From: Clostridiales bacterium
GTDB taxonomy: Bacteria; Bacillota; Clostridia; Peptostreptococcales; Anaerovoracaceae
NCBI GenBank assembly: GCA_009778945.1
Contig: WRFF01000105.1
Coordinates: 1-5,686 of the forward strand
Length of the DNA: 5,686 bases
Direction: 5' to 3'
Each line of letters opens with the position of its first letter. The first letter of the stretch is position 1. Positions 1 to 5,297 of this stretch are shown piece after piece. The notes under the pieces were generated by a model. It did not search any database, had not been told where the DNA came from, and was given only the letters and a program-made list of their open reading frames with translations. The translations under genes were made by a program, and so were the position numbers.

Positions 1-961
1 CAGTTTCGGCGATATGCTGAAGGTACCGGCTGCGGACGGGCGCACGCTGTCGGATCTGGCGGGCGCCGGAGGGGCTGTACACATGGTTTACGCGCCGTTC
101 GACGCATTGGCGCTCGCGGCGGAACATCCGGAGATGACGTATGTCGTCGCGGCGGTCGGTTTCGAGACGACCGCGCCGGCTTATGCGCTGCTGATTGAGG
201 AGGCGCGAGCACGCGGGCTGCGAAACATCCGTCTGCTTCCGGCGCTCAAATCCGCGCTTGCCGCGATCGAACATGTCTGCCGCATCGGAGAGGATGTGGA
301 TGCGTTCCTTGCGCCCGGCCATGTGAGCGTCATCACGGGGACGCGCCCGTACGAGGCGCTCGCTGCGCGTTACGGAAAGCCGATGGTTATCGCCGGTTTT
401 GAGGCACGCCAGCTGCTTGAGGCTGTGAACAAAGCGATCGGCCTGTGCGCAGCCGCCAGGGGAACGCAAATCAAGGAAGGAGAAGGGGGGGACGCGCGGG
501 CTTTGACCGTCAATCTCTATCCGGAAGCGGTAACGGAGTCGGGCAATTCCAAAGCGCTTGCGCTGCTTGATACGTATTTTGAGAAGGAAGACGCCGTTTG
601 GCGCGGGCTTGGCGTCGTCCCCGCTTCGGGGTATCGGCTGCGGGACGCATACCGGGAATGGCTGTATGAAAACGAGGCTGGGATTGAAGCCGGGGGCATA
701 GCAGAAAGAGGTGCCGGGATTGAAGCCGGGGGCATAGCAGAAAGAGGTGCCGGGATTGAAGCCGGAGGCGTAACGGGAAACAGCGCCGGAATCGAAGAGG
801 GCGCTGCACTGCCTGCCGGCTGCCGCTGCGGCGACGTCATTCTCGGGCGTATCGACCCGCCGGACTGCCCGCTCTTCGGGAAGTCCTGCACACCGGCATC
901 CGCCGTCGGGCCGTGCATGGTCAGTTCCGAAGGGGCTTGCGGAATCTGGTTCAAGGGTTAA
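1..961 (+). CDS. hypD: HypD, [NiFe]-hydrogenase iron-cyanide/CO maturation protein (5' end outside window)
   Basis: HypD works in the cytoplasm with HypC and HypE to assemble the Fe(CN)2CO unit that is inserted into [NiFe]-hydrogenase large subunits. The reading frame is already open at position 2 (S-F-G-D-M-L-K-V-P), matching the FGDxMRVPG segment near residue 94 of E. coli HypD. About 90 N-terminal residues, including the expected CGGHTH and GPGCPVC cysteine motifs, therefore lie upstream, and the ATG at 14 is internal. Visible signatures are GFETTAP, DAFLAPGHVS, VIAGFE and WRGLGV. The C-terminal iron-sulfur region has Cys codons at 821, 827, 866, 887, 914 and 938, with PDCPLFG and GPCMVSSEGAC. 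A 12-residue tandem repeat (677-784) sits in the linker just before this region; E. coli HypD has no such repeat there. A G7 run at 485-491 does not break the frame. The usual partner hypE does not follow, so hypD appears to be the last gene of its cluster. Family assignment is secure. Confidence 0.95.
   Translation, partial: SFGDMLKVPAADGRTLSDLAGAGGAVHMVYAPFDALALAAEHPEMTYVVAAVGFETTAPAYALLIEEARARGLRNIRLLPALKSALAAIEHVCRIGEDVDAFLAPGHVSVITGTRPYEALAARYGKPMVIAGFEARQLLEAVNKAIGLCAAARGTQIKEGEGGDARALTVNLYPEAVTESGNSKALALLDTYFEKEDAVWRGLGVVPASGYRLRDAYREWLYENEAGIEAGGIAERGAGIEAGGIAERGAGIEAGGVTGNSAGIEEGAALPAGCRCGDVILGRIDPPDCPLFGKSCTPASAVGPCMVSSEGACGIWFKG
677..796 (+). repeat. 36-bp in-frame tandem repeat inside hypD
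   Basis: Three consecutive 36-bp units (677-712, 713-748, 749-784) encode A-G-I-E-A-G-G-I-A-E-R-G twice and then A-G-I-E-A-G-G-V-T-G-N-S. A partial fourth unit (A-G-I-E-E-G) starts at 785. Units 1 and 2 differ at a single base (T versus C at the third base of the first codon), so that duplication looks recent. Unit 3 has diverged in its second half. Because 36 is divisible by three, copy-number change would not disturb the reading frame. The repeat lies between the central domain and the C-terminal cysteine-rich domain of HypD, where a length change is likely tolerated. Confidence 0.93.
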
Positions 962-999
962 TGAATACAGAAATGAGAGCGTATTATGACACTTTTTTT

Positions 1000-1081
1000 C
1001 GGTTATGGACGATTTTCATCTGAAGTATCGCTGTTTTTTCTCATTTTCTAGCCAATTTTGCAAATAATTCGTCCACAACCG
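1000..1081. repeat. Inverted repeat with 13-bp arms in the hypD-lplA gap
   Basis: The left arm CGGTTATGGACGA (1000-1012) and right arm TCGTCCACAACCG (1069-1081) are complementary at 12 of 13 positions and are separated by 56 AT-rich bases. A T7 run directly precedes the left arm on the + strand. It lies between two convergent genes, so it could help end transcription in both directions. The loop is long, and no T-run follows the stem on either strand, so it is not a canonical intrinsic terminator. Its role is unknown. Confidence 0.6.
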
Positions 1082-1083
1082 TA

Positions 1084-1126
1084 ATTTTCTGCCATTATTT
1101 CGGTTTTTCTTGGCAGTACTGAAAAT
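1084..1126. repeat. Bulged inverted repeat between the convergent genes
   Basis: ATTTTC (1084-1089) and TGCCA (1090-1094) pair with TGGCA (1111-1115) and GAAAAT (1121-1126). This gives an 11-bp stem interrupted by a 5-base bulge at 1116-1120, with a 16-base loop. It lies just downstream of the longer inverted repeat and 34 bp beyond the lplA stop codon. It may act in 3'-end formation or mRNA stability for hypD or lplA. No U-run follows on either strand, so a terminator call is weak. Confidence 0.4.
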
Positions 1127-1159
1127 AAGGTTCAAACTTGTCAACAATAGGTGTGATCG

Positions 1160-2212
1160 CTAAAACAACACCCCTAGCAGTTCCTGTTCGCCGAGCGAGC
1201 CGAGACAGGCGCTCACGTCTGTCATCCGCAGCGCCTCTAAGACCGCATCCTCCCGGTGCGGCGTCCCCCTCAATGCTTCCTCCAGTTCTGCGACGGGCCG
1301 CAGCGCGAGGAAGTCGCCGGCGATCCGGGCGTCCCTGATCTCCCCCCCCTTGATGTCAAGAAACACTTCGATCGTTCCGCCGGGGAAGCGTTTTCTATTC
1401 GTAAATGTGAACGCCGGCTCACGCCCGAAATTCCATTCGGGGGTGTCGTAACGCCCGCGCGTGATCTCGTCGATCCGCGCGAGTTCGCCGGGTTCAAACT
1501 TCCGGCGGCTCAGGCCGCCCTTCGCCCCATAACACTCAATGAGGACTTCCCGGAAGCGTTCGAAGCCCTTTTCGCCGATATGGTCGGAAATATTCGTCAC
1601 GCGCGACCGCACGGACGCGATCGCTTTTGTCTCAATTTTTTCACGGTCCACCGTCAGCACCCGCGTGAGCTTTTCCATATCCGCGTCGAAAAGCAGTGTC
1701 CCGTGACTGCAGATATATCCGTTCCTCACATACTGCGAGACCCCGGAAACCTTTTTTCCGTCGATCAGAATATCGTTGCGCCCCTCGAGCGAAGCCTTCG
1801 CGCCGAAGCGCGCGATCGTTTCGATCACAGGTCCCGCGAGCCAGTCCTGTACGAATGATTTTGGATCTGCAGATGCTTTGGCCGTGACGTCTTCTGATTT
1901 GGATAGGCGGTGATTTTGCTCCACCGCCGGCGCACTTTCCCCGTATGGCAGGATGATCGTGTACTCAAGCGTGCCTCTGTCCGCGAAAATCGCGCCGCCG
2001 CCGCTCGGCCTGCGCGCGATCGTGATGCCGGCGGCTTTCGCGTACGCCAGATCGCATTCGGCTTTCGCAATTTGATTCGCGCCGATCACGACCGTGTCGT
2101 CGATGCGCCACAGCAGAAGCGCAGCTTCGCTTGGCTGGATTGTCTGCATCACATATTCTTCCGCCGCGAAAAAGGAAGCGGCTTTCGGCTGGTCATACTC
2201 AAAATAGATCAT
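1160..2212 (-). CDS. lplA: Lipoate-protein ligase A (LplA family)
   Basis: This enzyme activates lipoate with ATP and transfers it to a lysine of lipoyl domains (2-oxoacid dehydrogenase E2 or glycine-cleavage H protein) in the cytoplasm. The 350-residue product has the biotin/lipoate ligase fold signatures in order: RRPSGGGAIF at residues 67-76, N-D-I-L-I-D-G-K-K-V-S-G at 146-157 with K154 at the catalytic lysine position, SHGTLLFDAD at 169-178, and SVRSRVTNI at 200-208. The C-terminal part from about residue 250 (WNFGREPAFTF and following) matches the accessory domain of full-length bacterial LplA. A polar stretch at about 91-119 looks like an extra linker compared with E. coli LplA. The start at 2212 gives a natural N-terminus (MIYFEYDQPKAASFF), but no good ribosome binding site precedes it. 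A six-codon reading frame overlaps the start. No lipoyl-domain protein or lipoate transporter is visible here, so the substrate protein is unknown. The gene is divergent from the flavoprotein-xyl operon and convergent with hypD. Confidence 0.93.
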   Translation of the reverse strand: MIYFEYDQPKAASFFAAEEYVMQTIQPSEAALLLWRIDDTVVIGANQIAKAECDLAYAKAAGITIARRPSGGGAIFADRGTLEYTIILPYGESAPAVEQNHRLSKSEDVTAKASADPKSFVQDWLAGPVIETIARFGAKASLEGRNDILIDGKKVSGVSQYVRNGYICSHGTLLFDADMEKLTRVLTVDREKIETKAIASVRSRVTNISDHIGEKGFERFREVLIECYGAKGGLSRRKFEPGELARIDEITRGRYDTPEWNFGREPAFTFTNRKRFPGGTIEVFLDIKGGEIRDARIAGDFLALRPVAELEEALRGTPHREDAVLEALRMTDVSACLGSLGEQELLGVLF

Positions 2213-2398
2213 GACTTCATTTTACCCATAATATTTCGTTTATGGCAATCATAACGGACGCAAAACAAAAAAATGTCACTGGTCTCTAAAAAAGACAAGA
2301 ATAGTTATTGTTTTAGCTGCTTGAGAAGCGAGAAATCTTGATGATAACCAGTAAAATGTCACTAGAGGATGAAAAATGCTTGTTTATTTATTATTTTT

Positions 2399-2434
2399 TG
2401 TCACTGTATGTCCAATATCGACTGATTAGTGACA
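2399..2434. repeat. Inverted pair of TGTCACT with 7-bp perfect arms, 36-bp span
   Basis: TGTCACT (2399-2405) faces AGTGACA (2428-2434) with 22 bases between them. The arms are perfectly complementary. The centres are about 29 bp apart, near three helical turns, so two half-sites would face the same side of the DNA. The site lies 143 bp upstream of the -35 box of the downstream operon. Confidence 0.6.
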
Positions 2435-2480
2435 ATTTGCCGGATATGAAGAAATGAAACGGGGAAAAGCAAGGAAAAAA

Positions 2481-2516
2481 TGTCACGGAAACAATCATTT
2501 TTGAAAAATAATGACA
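2481..2516. repeat. Second inverted TGTCA/TGACA pair, also 36-bp span
   Basis: TGTCA (2481-2485) faces TGACA (2512-2516). The outer span is exactly the same 36 bp as the pair at 2399-2434, although the interior sequence is unrelated. The match is shorter (5-bp arms), and the right element reads TGTCATT rather than TGTCACT. It ends 60 bp before the -35 box, a plausible position for activation or for cooperative repression from upstream. Confidence 0.5.
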
Positions 2517-2576
2517 TTCCGTTCATCAAGAACCCAATTTAGCTTATTTCGCGGAAATTCAAAGCGCTGCGCACGA

Positions 2577-2605
2577 TTGACAGGGACGAAGGCAGCTTGT
2601 AGAAT
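2577..2605 (+). promoter_or_regulatory. Sigma-A type promoter of the flavoprotein-xylA-xylB operon
   Basis: A perfect -35 box TTGACA (2577-2582) is followed, after an optimal 17-bp spacer, by TAGAAT (2600-2605), one mismatch from TATAAT. Transcription would begin near 2612 and leave a leader of about 64 nt before the flavoprotein start codon. It is the only strong promoter visible for the operon. Such a near-consensus promoter would be expected to need repression if the operon is inducible by xylose. Confidence 0.75.
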
Positions 2606-2615
2606 GAAAATACGT

Positions 2616-2635
2616 AACGTCGGAAAGGCGACGTT
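2616..2635 (+). promoter_or_regulatory. Leader hairpin or operator just downstream of the predicted start site
   Basis: AACGTCG (2616-2622) and CGACGTT (2629-2635) form a perfect 7-bp inverted repeat around a 6-base loop (GAAAGG). It lies about +5 to +24 relative to the predicted transcription start. This is a typical place for a repressor operator. It could equally be a 5' mRNA hairpin that protects the transcript. No U-run follows, so it is not a terminator. It does not resemble the xylose-operon operator of Bacillus XylR that I know. Confidence 0.55.
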
Positions 2636-2662
2636 GTCCATTATTATATTTTCAGGATAGAG

Positions 2663-2667
2663 AGGAG
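2663..2667 (+). promoter_or_regulatory. Ribosome binding site of the flavoprotein gene
   Basis: AGGAG lies 8 nt before the ATG at 2676 and so decides this start. A competing ATG at 2671, in another frame, is only 3 nt from the AGGAG and opens only nine codons, so it is unlikely to be used. Confidence 0.85.
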
Positions 2668-2675
2668 CCTATGTT

Positions 2676-3929
2676 ATGTCCGAAGAAAACCTGCTTTTAA
2701 CCCCCATAAAAATCGGGACAAAAACCGCCCAGAACCGATTCGCGATCAACGCGATGGAATGTTGCGATGCGGATGCGGAAGGCAGTCCGAGCGAGCGCAC
2801 TTATGAGCGTTATGAGAAGCTGTTTGAAGGCGGCGCCGGTTTTGTGAATCTCGAAGCCATCACGGTGGAATACGATTATATCAGCCGCGAGCATCAACTG
2901 TCGATCATGCCGCGCAATGTGAAGGCGCTTGAAAAATTCATCAAGCATCTGAGGGAGATCAATCCCAATACCATTCTCGTCATGCAGTTGACGCACTCCG
3001 GTGAGATCAGCGAGCCAAACTTTTCAAAGCGCGTCCGCGTGACCGAGCAGCCGCTGTACGGATACGAGAATGCGGAACTGATCGGCGCGGACGAGGTCGA
3101 CAAGATCATCGATATGTTCGTGGAGTCATCGAAGATCGCGCATGCGGTGGGCGCGGACGGTGTGGACCTGAAGTTTTGCCACGGGTATCTGGGCTCGCAG
3201 ATCCTGCGGCCTTTCAACTGCAAAGACTGGAAATACGGCGGAAGCTGGGAGAACCGCTCGCGGTTTGCTTTTGATATGACCGAGAAAGTCATAAAGGCCG
3301 TGAACGACCCGAACTTCCTCGTCGGCTCAAAAGTCTCCATTTTCGAGGGCTTTCCGGGCGGACAGGGCACGGCGGGCCCCGACAGCTCCCTGATGGATCT
3401 TACCGAATCCATCGCGCTTATCAAAGGGCTTGAGGAGCGCGGCGCGCAATACATCATCCAGTCCGCGGGTTCGCCGTCGCATACGCTGGCGCTCTCCCAG
3501 ACGGACAGGAGGATCCCAGACCACGGGTATTTCCACCACTATTTCCAGTGGGTCTGCAAACAGAACCTGAAGCCGGAGACCGTTGTGATCGGATCGGATT
3601 ATACGATCTACCGCAACGGCAAGGGGAACAATTTCCAGGCGGTCGCGCCCGAAAAGAACAGCCTCGATTTCTGGGGCAACAAAAATATCCGGGAAGGGAT
3701 CGTCGATATGGTCTGCCTCGGACGGCAAAGCTTTGCGGATCCGTATCTGCCGAAGAAATTTGCCGAAGGAAAAATGGACGAGATCAAATGGTGTACGGCC
3801 TGCGATAACTGCATCGAATTCCTGATCCGGCAGGAACCCGTCGGCTGCGCGGTGTGGAATCCGCCCTATACGAAACGGATGCAGGAAATCCGCAAAGAAA
3901 AGGGCGAACTCAGAGAAAAGCATACGTAA
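2676..3929 (+). CDS. Old Yellow Enzyme-family NADH:flavin oxidoreductase with a 4Fe-4S cysteine cluster
   Basis: A 417-residue FMN-binding TIM-barrel oxidoreductase of the OYE/2,4-dienoyl-CoA reductase family; members usually reduce activated C=C bonds with NAD(P)H in the cytoplasm. Family signatures are TPIKIGTKTAQNR at residues 9-21, C-H-G-Y-L at 168-172, YGGSWENRSRF at 187-197 and LGRQSFADP (G349, R350) near the flavin phosphate. The cysteines C373, C376, C379 and C391 (C-x2-C-x2-C-x11-C) should bind a 4Fe-4S cluster, as in trimethylamine dehydrogenase and dienoyl-CoA reductase. The protein ends soon after the cluster and lacks the C-terminal FAD/NAD(P) domain of those enzymes, so electrons must come from elsewhere or directly from a nicotinamide. 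The usual active-site stretches are altered (N-A-M-E-C-C at 25-30, K166 in place of the first His). It is the first gene of the operon, 35 bp before xylA, which suggests co-expression with xylose use. The substrate is unknown. Confidence 0.88.
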   Translation: MSEENLLLTPIKIGTKTAQNRFAINAMECCDADAEGSPSERTYERYEKLFEGGAGFVNLEAITVEYDYISREHQLSIMPRNVKALEKFIKHLREINPNTILVMQLTHSGEISEPNFSKRVRVTEQPLYGYENAELIGADEVDKIIDMFVESSKIAHAVGADGVDLKFCHGYLGSQILRPFNCKDWKYGGSWENRSRFAFDMTEKVIKAVNDPNFLVGSKVSIFEGFPGGQGTAGPDSSLMDLTESIALIKGLEERGAQYIIQSAGSPSHTLALSQTDRRIPDHGYFHHYFQWVCKQNLKPETVVIGSDYTIYRNGKGNNFQAVAPEKNSLDFWGNKNIREGIVDMVCLGRQSFADPYLPKKFAEGKMDEIKWCTACDNCIEFLIRQEPVGCAVWNPPYTKRMQEIRKEKGELREKHT

Positions 3930-3953
3930 ATTTATTCGGCGAAAAAACAGAAC

Positions 3954-3960
3954 GGAGGAG
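3954..3960 (+). promoter_or_regulatory. Ribosome binding site of xylA
   Basis: GGAGGAG ends 4 nt before the ATG at 3965 (its GGAGG core is 6 nt away). This strong site fixes the xylA start and argues against the in-frame ATG at 3854, which lies inside the upstream gene and would add 37 unrelated residues. Confidence 0.9.
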
Positions 3961-3964
3961 TATC

Positions 3965-5290
3965 ATGGCTGAAATATTTACAGGGCTTCCAAAAGTAGAG
4001 TACAAGGGATCTGGAAGCAAAGATCCGCTCGCGTTCAAATATTATGACGCAGGCAAAGTGGTGTTCGGAAAACCTATGAAAGACCACCTGAAGTTTGCGA
4101 TGGCGTGGTGGCACAATCTGTGCGCGACGGGCACGGATATGTTTGGGCCCGGGACGGCAACAAAGCTGTTCGGCGCCGAAGCCTACGGCACGATGGAACA
4201 CGCGCACGCGAAAGTCGAGGCGGCTTTTGAATTTATGGACAAGCTCGGCATCGAATATTTCTGTTTCCACGACGTCGACCTCGTCCCCGAGGCGGCGGAC
4301 ATCAAAGAGACGAACAAGCGCATCGACGAAATTGCGGAGCATATCGCGGAAAAACAGAAGACCGACGGAAAAAAACTGCTTTGGGACACGGCCAATATGT
4401 TTTCCAATCCGCGCTATATGAACGGCGCAGGCTCAAGCAACTCTGCAGAGGTTTTCTGCTTCGCGGCGGCGCAAGTCAAGAAAGGGATTGATGTCTCGAA
4501 AAGGCTCGGCGGAGACGGTTATGTGTTCTGGGGCGGCCGTGAAGGGTATGAGACGCTGCTCAACACAGATATCGGATTTGAGCAGGAGAATATCGCGGCG
4601 CTCATGAAGATGGCCGTTGAGTACGGGCGGAGCATCGGCTTTGCGGGAGATTTCTATATCGAGCCGAAACCGAAAGAGCCGATGAAGCATCAGTATGATT
4701 TTGACGCGGCGACGGCGGCGGGTTTCCTGAAGAAATTCGGGCTCGCTAAGGATTTCAAGCTCAATATCGAAGCAAACCACGCCACGCTCGCGGGGCATAC
4801 CTTCCAGCACGATCTGCGCATCGCGGCGGTTGAAGGTGTGTTTGGCAGTGTGGACGCCAACCAGGGCGATCTGCTGCTCGGCTGGGATACGGACGAATTT
4901 CCCTTCAACGTCTACGATACGACCTTCGCGATGTATGAAATCCTGAAGGCGGGCGGCTTTACAAAGGGCGGGCTTAATTTTGACTCCAAGAGCCGCCGCC
5001 CAAGCTACACGTACGAAGATATGTTCAAGAGCTTCATCCTCGGCATGGATGCGTTCGCGCTGGGGCTCATAAAAGCCGCGGCCCTTATCGAAGACGGCCG
5101 CATCGACGCGTTTGTGAAGGAGCGTTACGCGAGTTACGAAACGACGGAATACGGACGCAAGATACGGAACGGCACGGCGACGCTCGAAGAGCTTGCCGGG
5201 ATTGCGGAAGGGCTCGGCGCGCCGGCGCTTCCGGGATCGGGCAGGCAGGAAGAGCTGGAGAGCATCGTGAACCAAGTGCTGTTCGGATAA
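3965..5290 (+). CDS. xylA: Xylose isomerase
   Basis: Cytoplasmic isomerase converting D-xylose to D-xylulose, the first step of the isomerase pathway, using two divalent metal ions. The 441-residue length matches class II enzymes (E. coli XylA, 440), and every expected active-site residue sits one position beyond the E. coli number. These are H102 and D105 in F-H-D-V-D-L, E233 and K235 in IEPKPKEP, E269 and H272 in NIEANHATLAGHTFQHD, D297 in SVDANQGD, D308 and D310 in WDTDEFP, and D340 in NFDSKSRR. The N-terminus (FKYYD, AWWHNLCATGTDMFGPGT) is typical. The enzyme should be active. It follows the flavoprotein gene after 35 bp with no terminator or promoter between them, and xylB starts 7 bp after its stop codon. 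All three genes are therefore probably on one transcript from the promoter at 2577-2605. Confidence 0.98.
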   Translation: MAEIFTGLPKVEYKGSGSKDPLAFKYYDAGKVVFGKPMKDHLKFAMAWWHNLCATGTDMFGPGTATKLFGAEAYGTMEHAHAKVEAAFEFMDKLGIEYFCFHDVDLVPEAADIKETNKRIDEIAEHIAEKQKTDGKKLLWDTANMFSNPRYMNGAGSSNSAEVFCFAAAQVKKGIDVSKRLGGDGYVFWGGREGYETLLNTDIGFEQENIAALMKMAVEYGRSIGFAGDFYIEPKPKEPMKHQYDFDAATAAGFLKKFGLAKDFKLNIEANHATLAGHTFQHDLRIAAVEGVFGSVDANQGDLLLGWDTDEFPFNVYDTTFAMYEILKAGGFTKGGLNFDSKSRRPSYTYEDMFKSFILGMDAFALGLIKAAALIEDGRIDAFVKERYASYETTEYGRKIRNGTATLEELAGIAEGLGAPALPGSGRQEELESIVNQVLFG

Positions 5291-5297
5291 AAATAAT

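Larger units (their letters stand above)
2270..2516. promoter_or_regulatory. Array of six TGTCACT-like elements, candidate regulator binding sites
   Basis: TGTCACT occurs exactly at 2274-2280, 2357-2363 and 2399-2405, and in inverse orientation (AGTGACA) at 2428-2434. A shorter copy, TGTCAC, is at 2481-2486, and inverted AATGACA is at 2510-2516. The flanks are A/T-rich, and the 11-mer AAAATGTCACT is repeated exactly at 2270-2280 and 2353-2363. Successive forward copies start 83, 42 and 82 bp apart, near multiples of four helical turns. By base composition alone, about 0.06 copies of a given 7-mer would be expected on both strands of this 463-bp gap, against four exact copies seen. I recognise no known regulator for this motif. 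Binding by a protein is inferred. Confidence 0.6.
2213..2675. other. 463-bp divergent intergenic region, AT-rich, regulatory
   Basis: This gene-free stretch separates lplA (leftward) from the flavoprotein-xyl operon (rightward). I find no credible protein frame and no recognisable RNA gene or riboswitch. It holds six TGTCACT-like elements (2270-2516), a strong rightward promoter (2577-2605), a hairpin-forming leader sequence (2616-2635) and the AGGAG ribosome binding site. I see no convincing leftward promoter for lplA. It is much longer and more AT-rich than needed for two simple promoters, which fits multi-site regulation. Confidence 0.75.

Noticed and set aside
14..16. ATG at 14 as the hypD start
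   Set aside because: Conserved HypD residues (F-G-D) are encoded in frame directly before it, and about 90 conserved residues would be missing, so the gene simply begins outside the window.
517..954. A 145-residue Pro/Ser/Ala-rich frame with a repeated P-A-S-I-P-A pattern on the - strand, and a similar 99-residue frame at 510-809
   Set aside because: Both lie wholly opposite hypD. Their repeats are only the complement of the 36-bp hypD repeat, and there is no ribosome binding site or family similarity.
1148..1176. Small hairpin (TAGGTGT with ACACC plus TA) overlapping the lplA stop codon as a terminator
   Set aside because: The stem is short and bulged, overlaps the coding end, and is not followed by a T-run on the - strand.
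2233..2300. A leftward promoter for lplA (for example TATTAT just before the start codon)
   Set aside because: No -35 box at proper spacing accompanies any -10-like sequence, and TATTAT would place the start almost on the initiation codon.
2270..2516. Plasmid-type iterons or a CRISPR array as an explanation for the repeated TGTCACT elements
   Set aside because: The repeats are far too short and mixed in orientation for CRISPR. No replication initiator gene is present, and the flanks are chromosomal metabolic genes.
2560..2575. Catabolite-repression (cre) site near CAAAGCGCTGCGCA, just upstream of the -35 box
   Set aside because: Only the A-A-A-G-C-G-C-T core fits. About four defined positions of the consensus mismatch, so it is not supportable without further evidence.
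3854..3964. Upstream in-frame ATG at 3854 extending xylA by 37 residues
   Set aside because: The extension lies mostly within the end of the flavoprotein gene. The GGAGGAG site and the family length both support the ATG at 3965.
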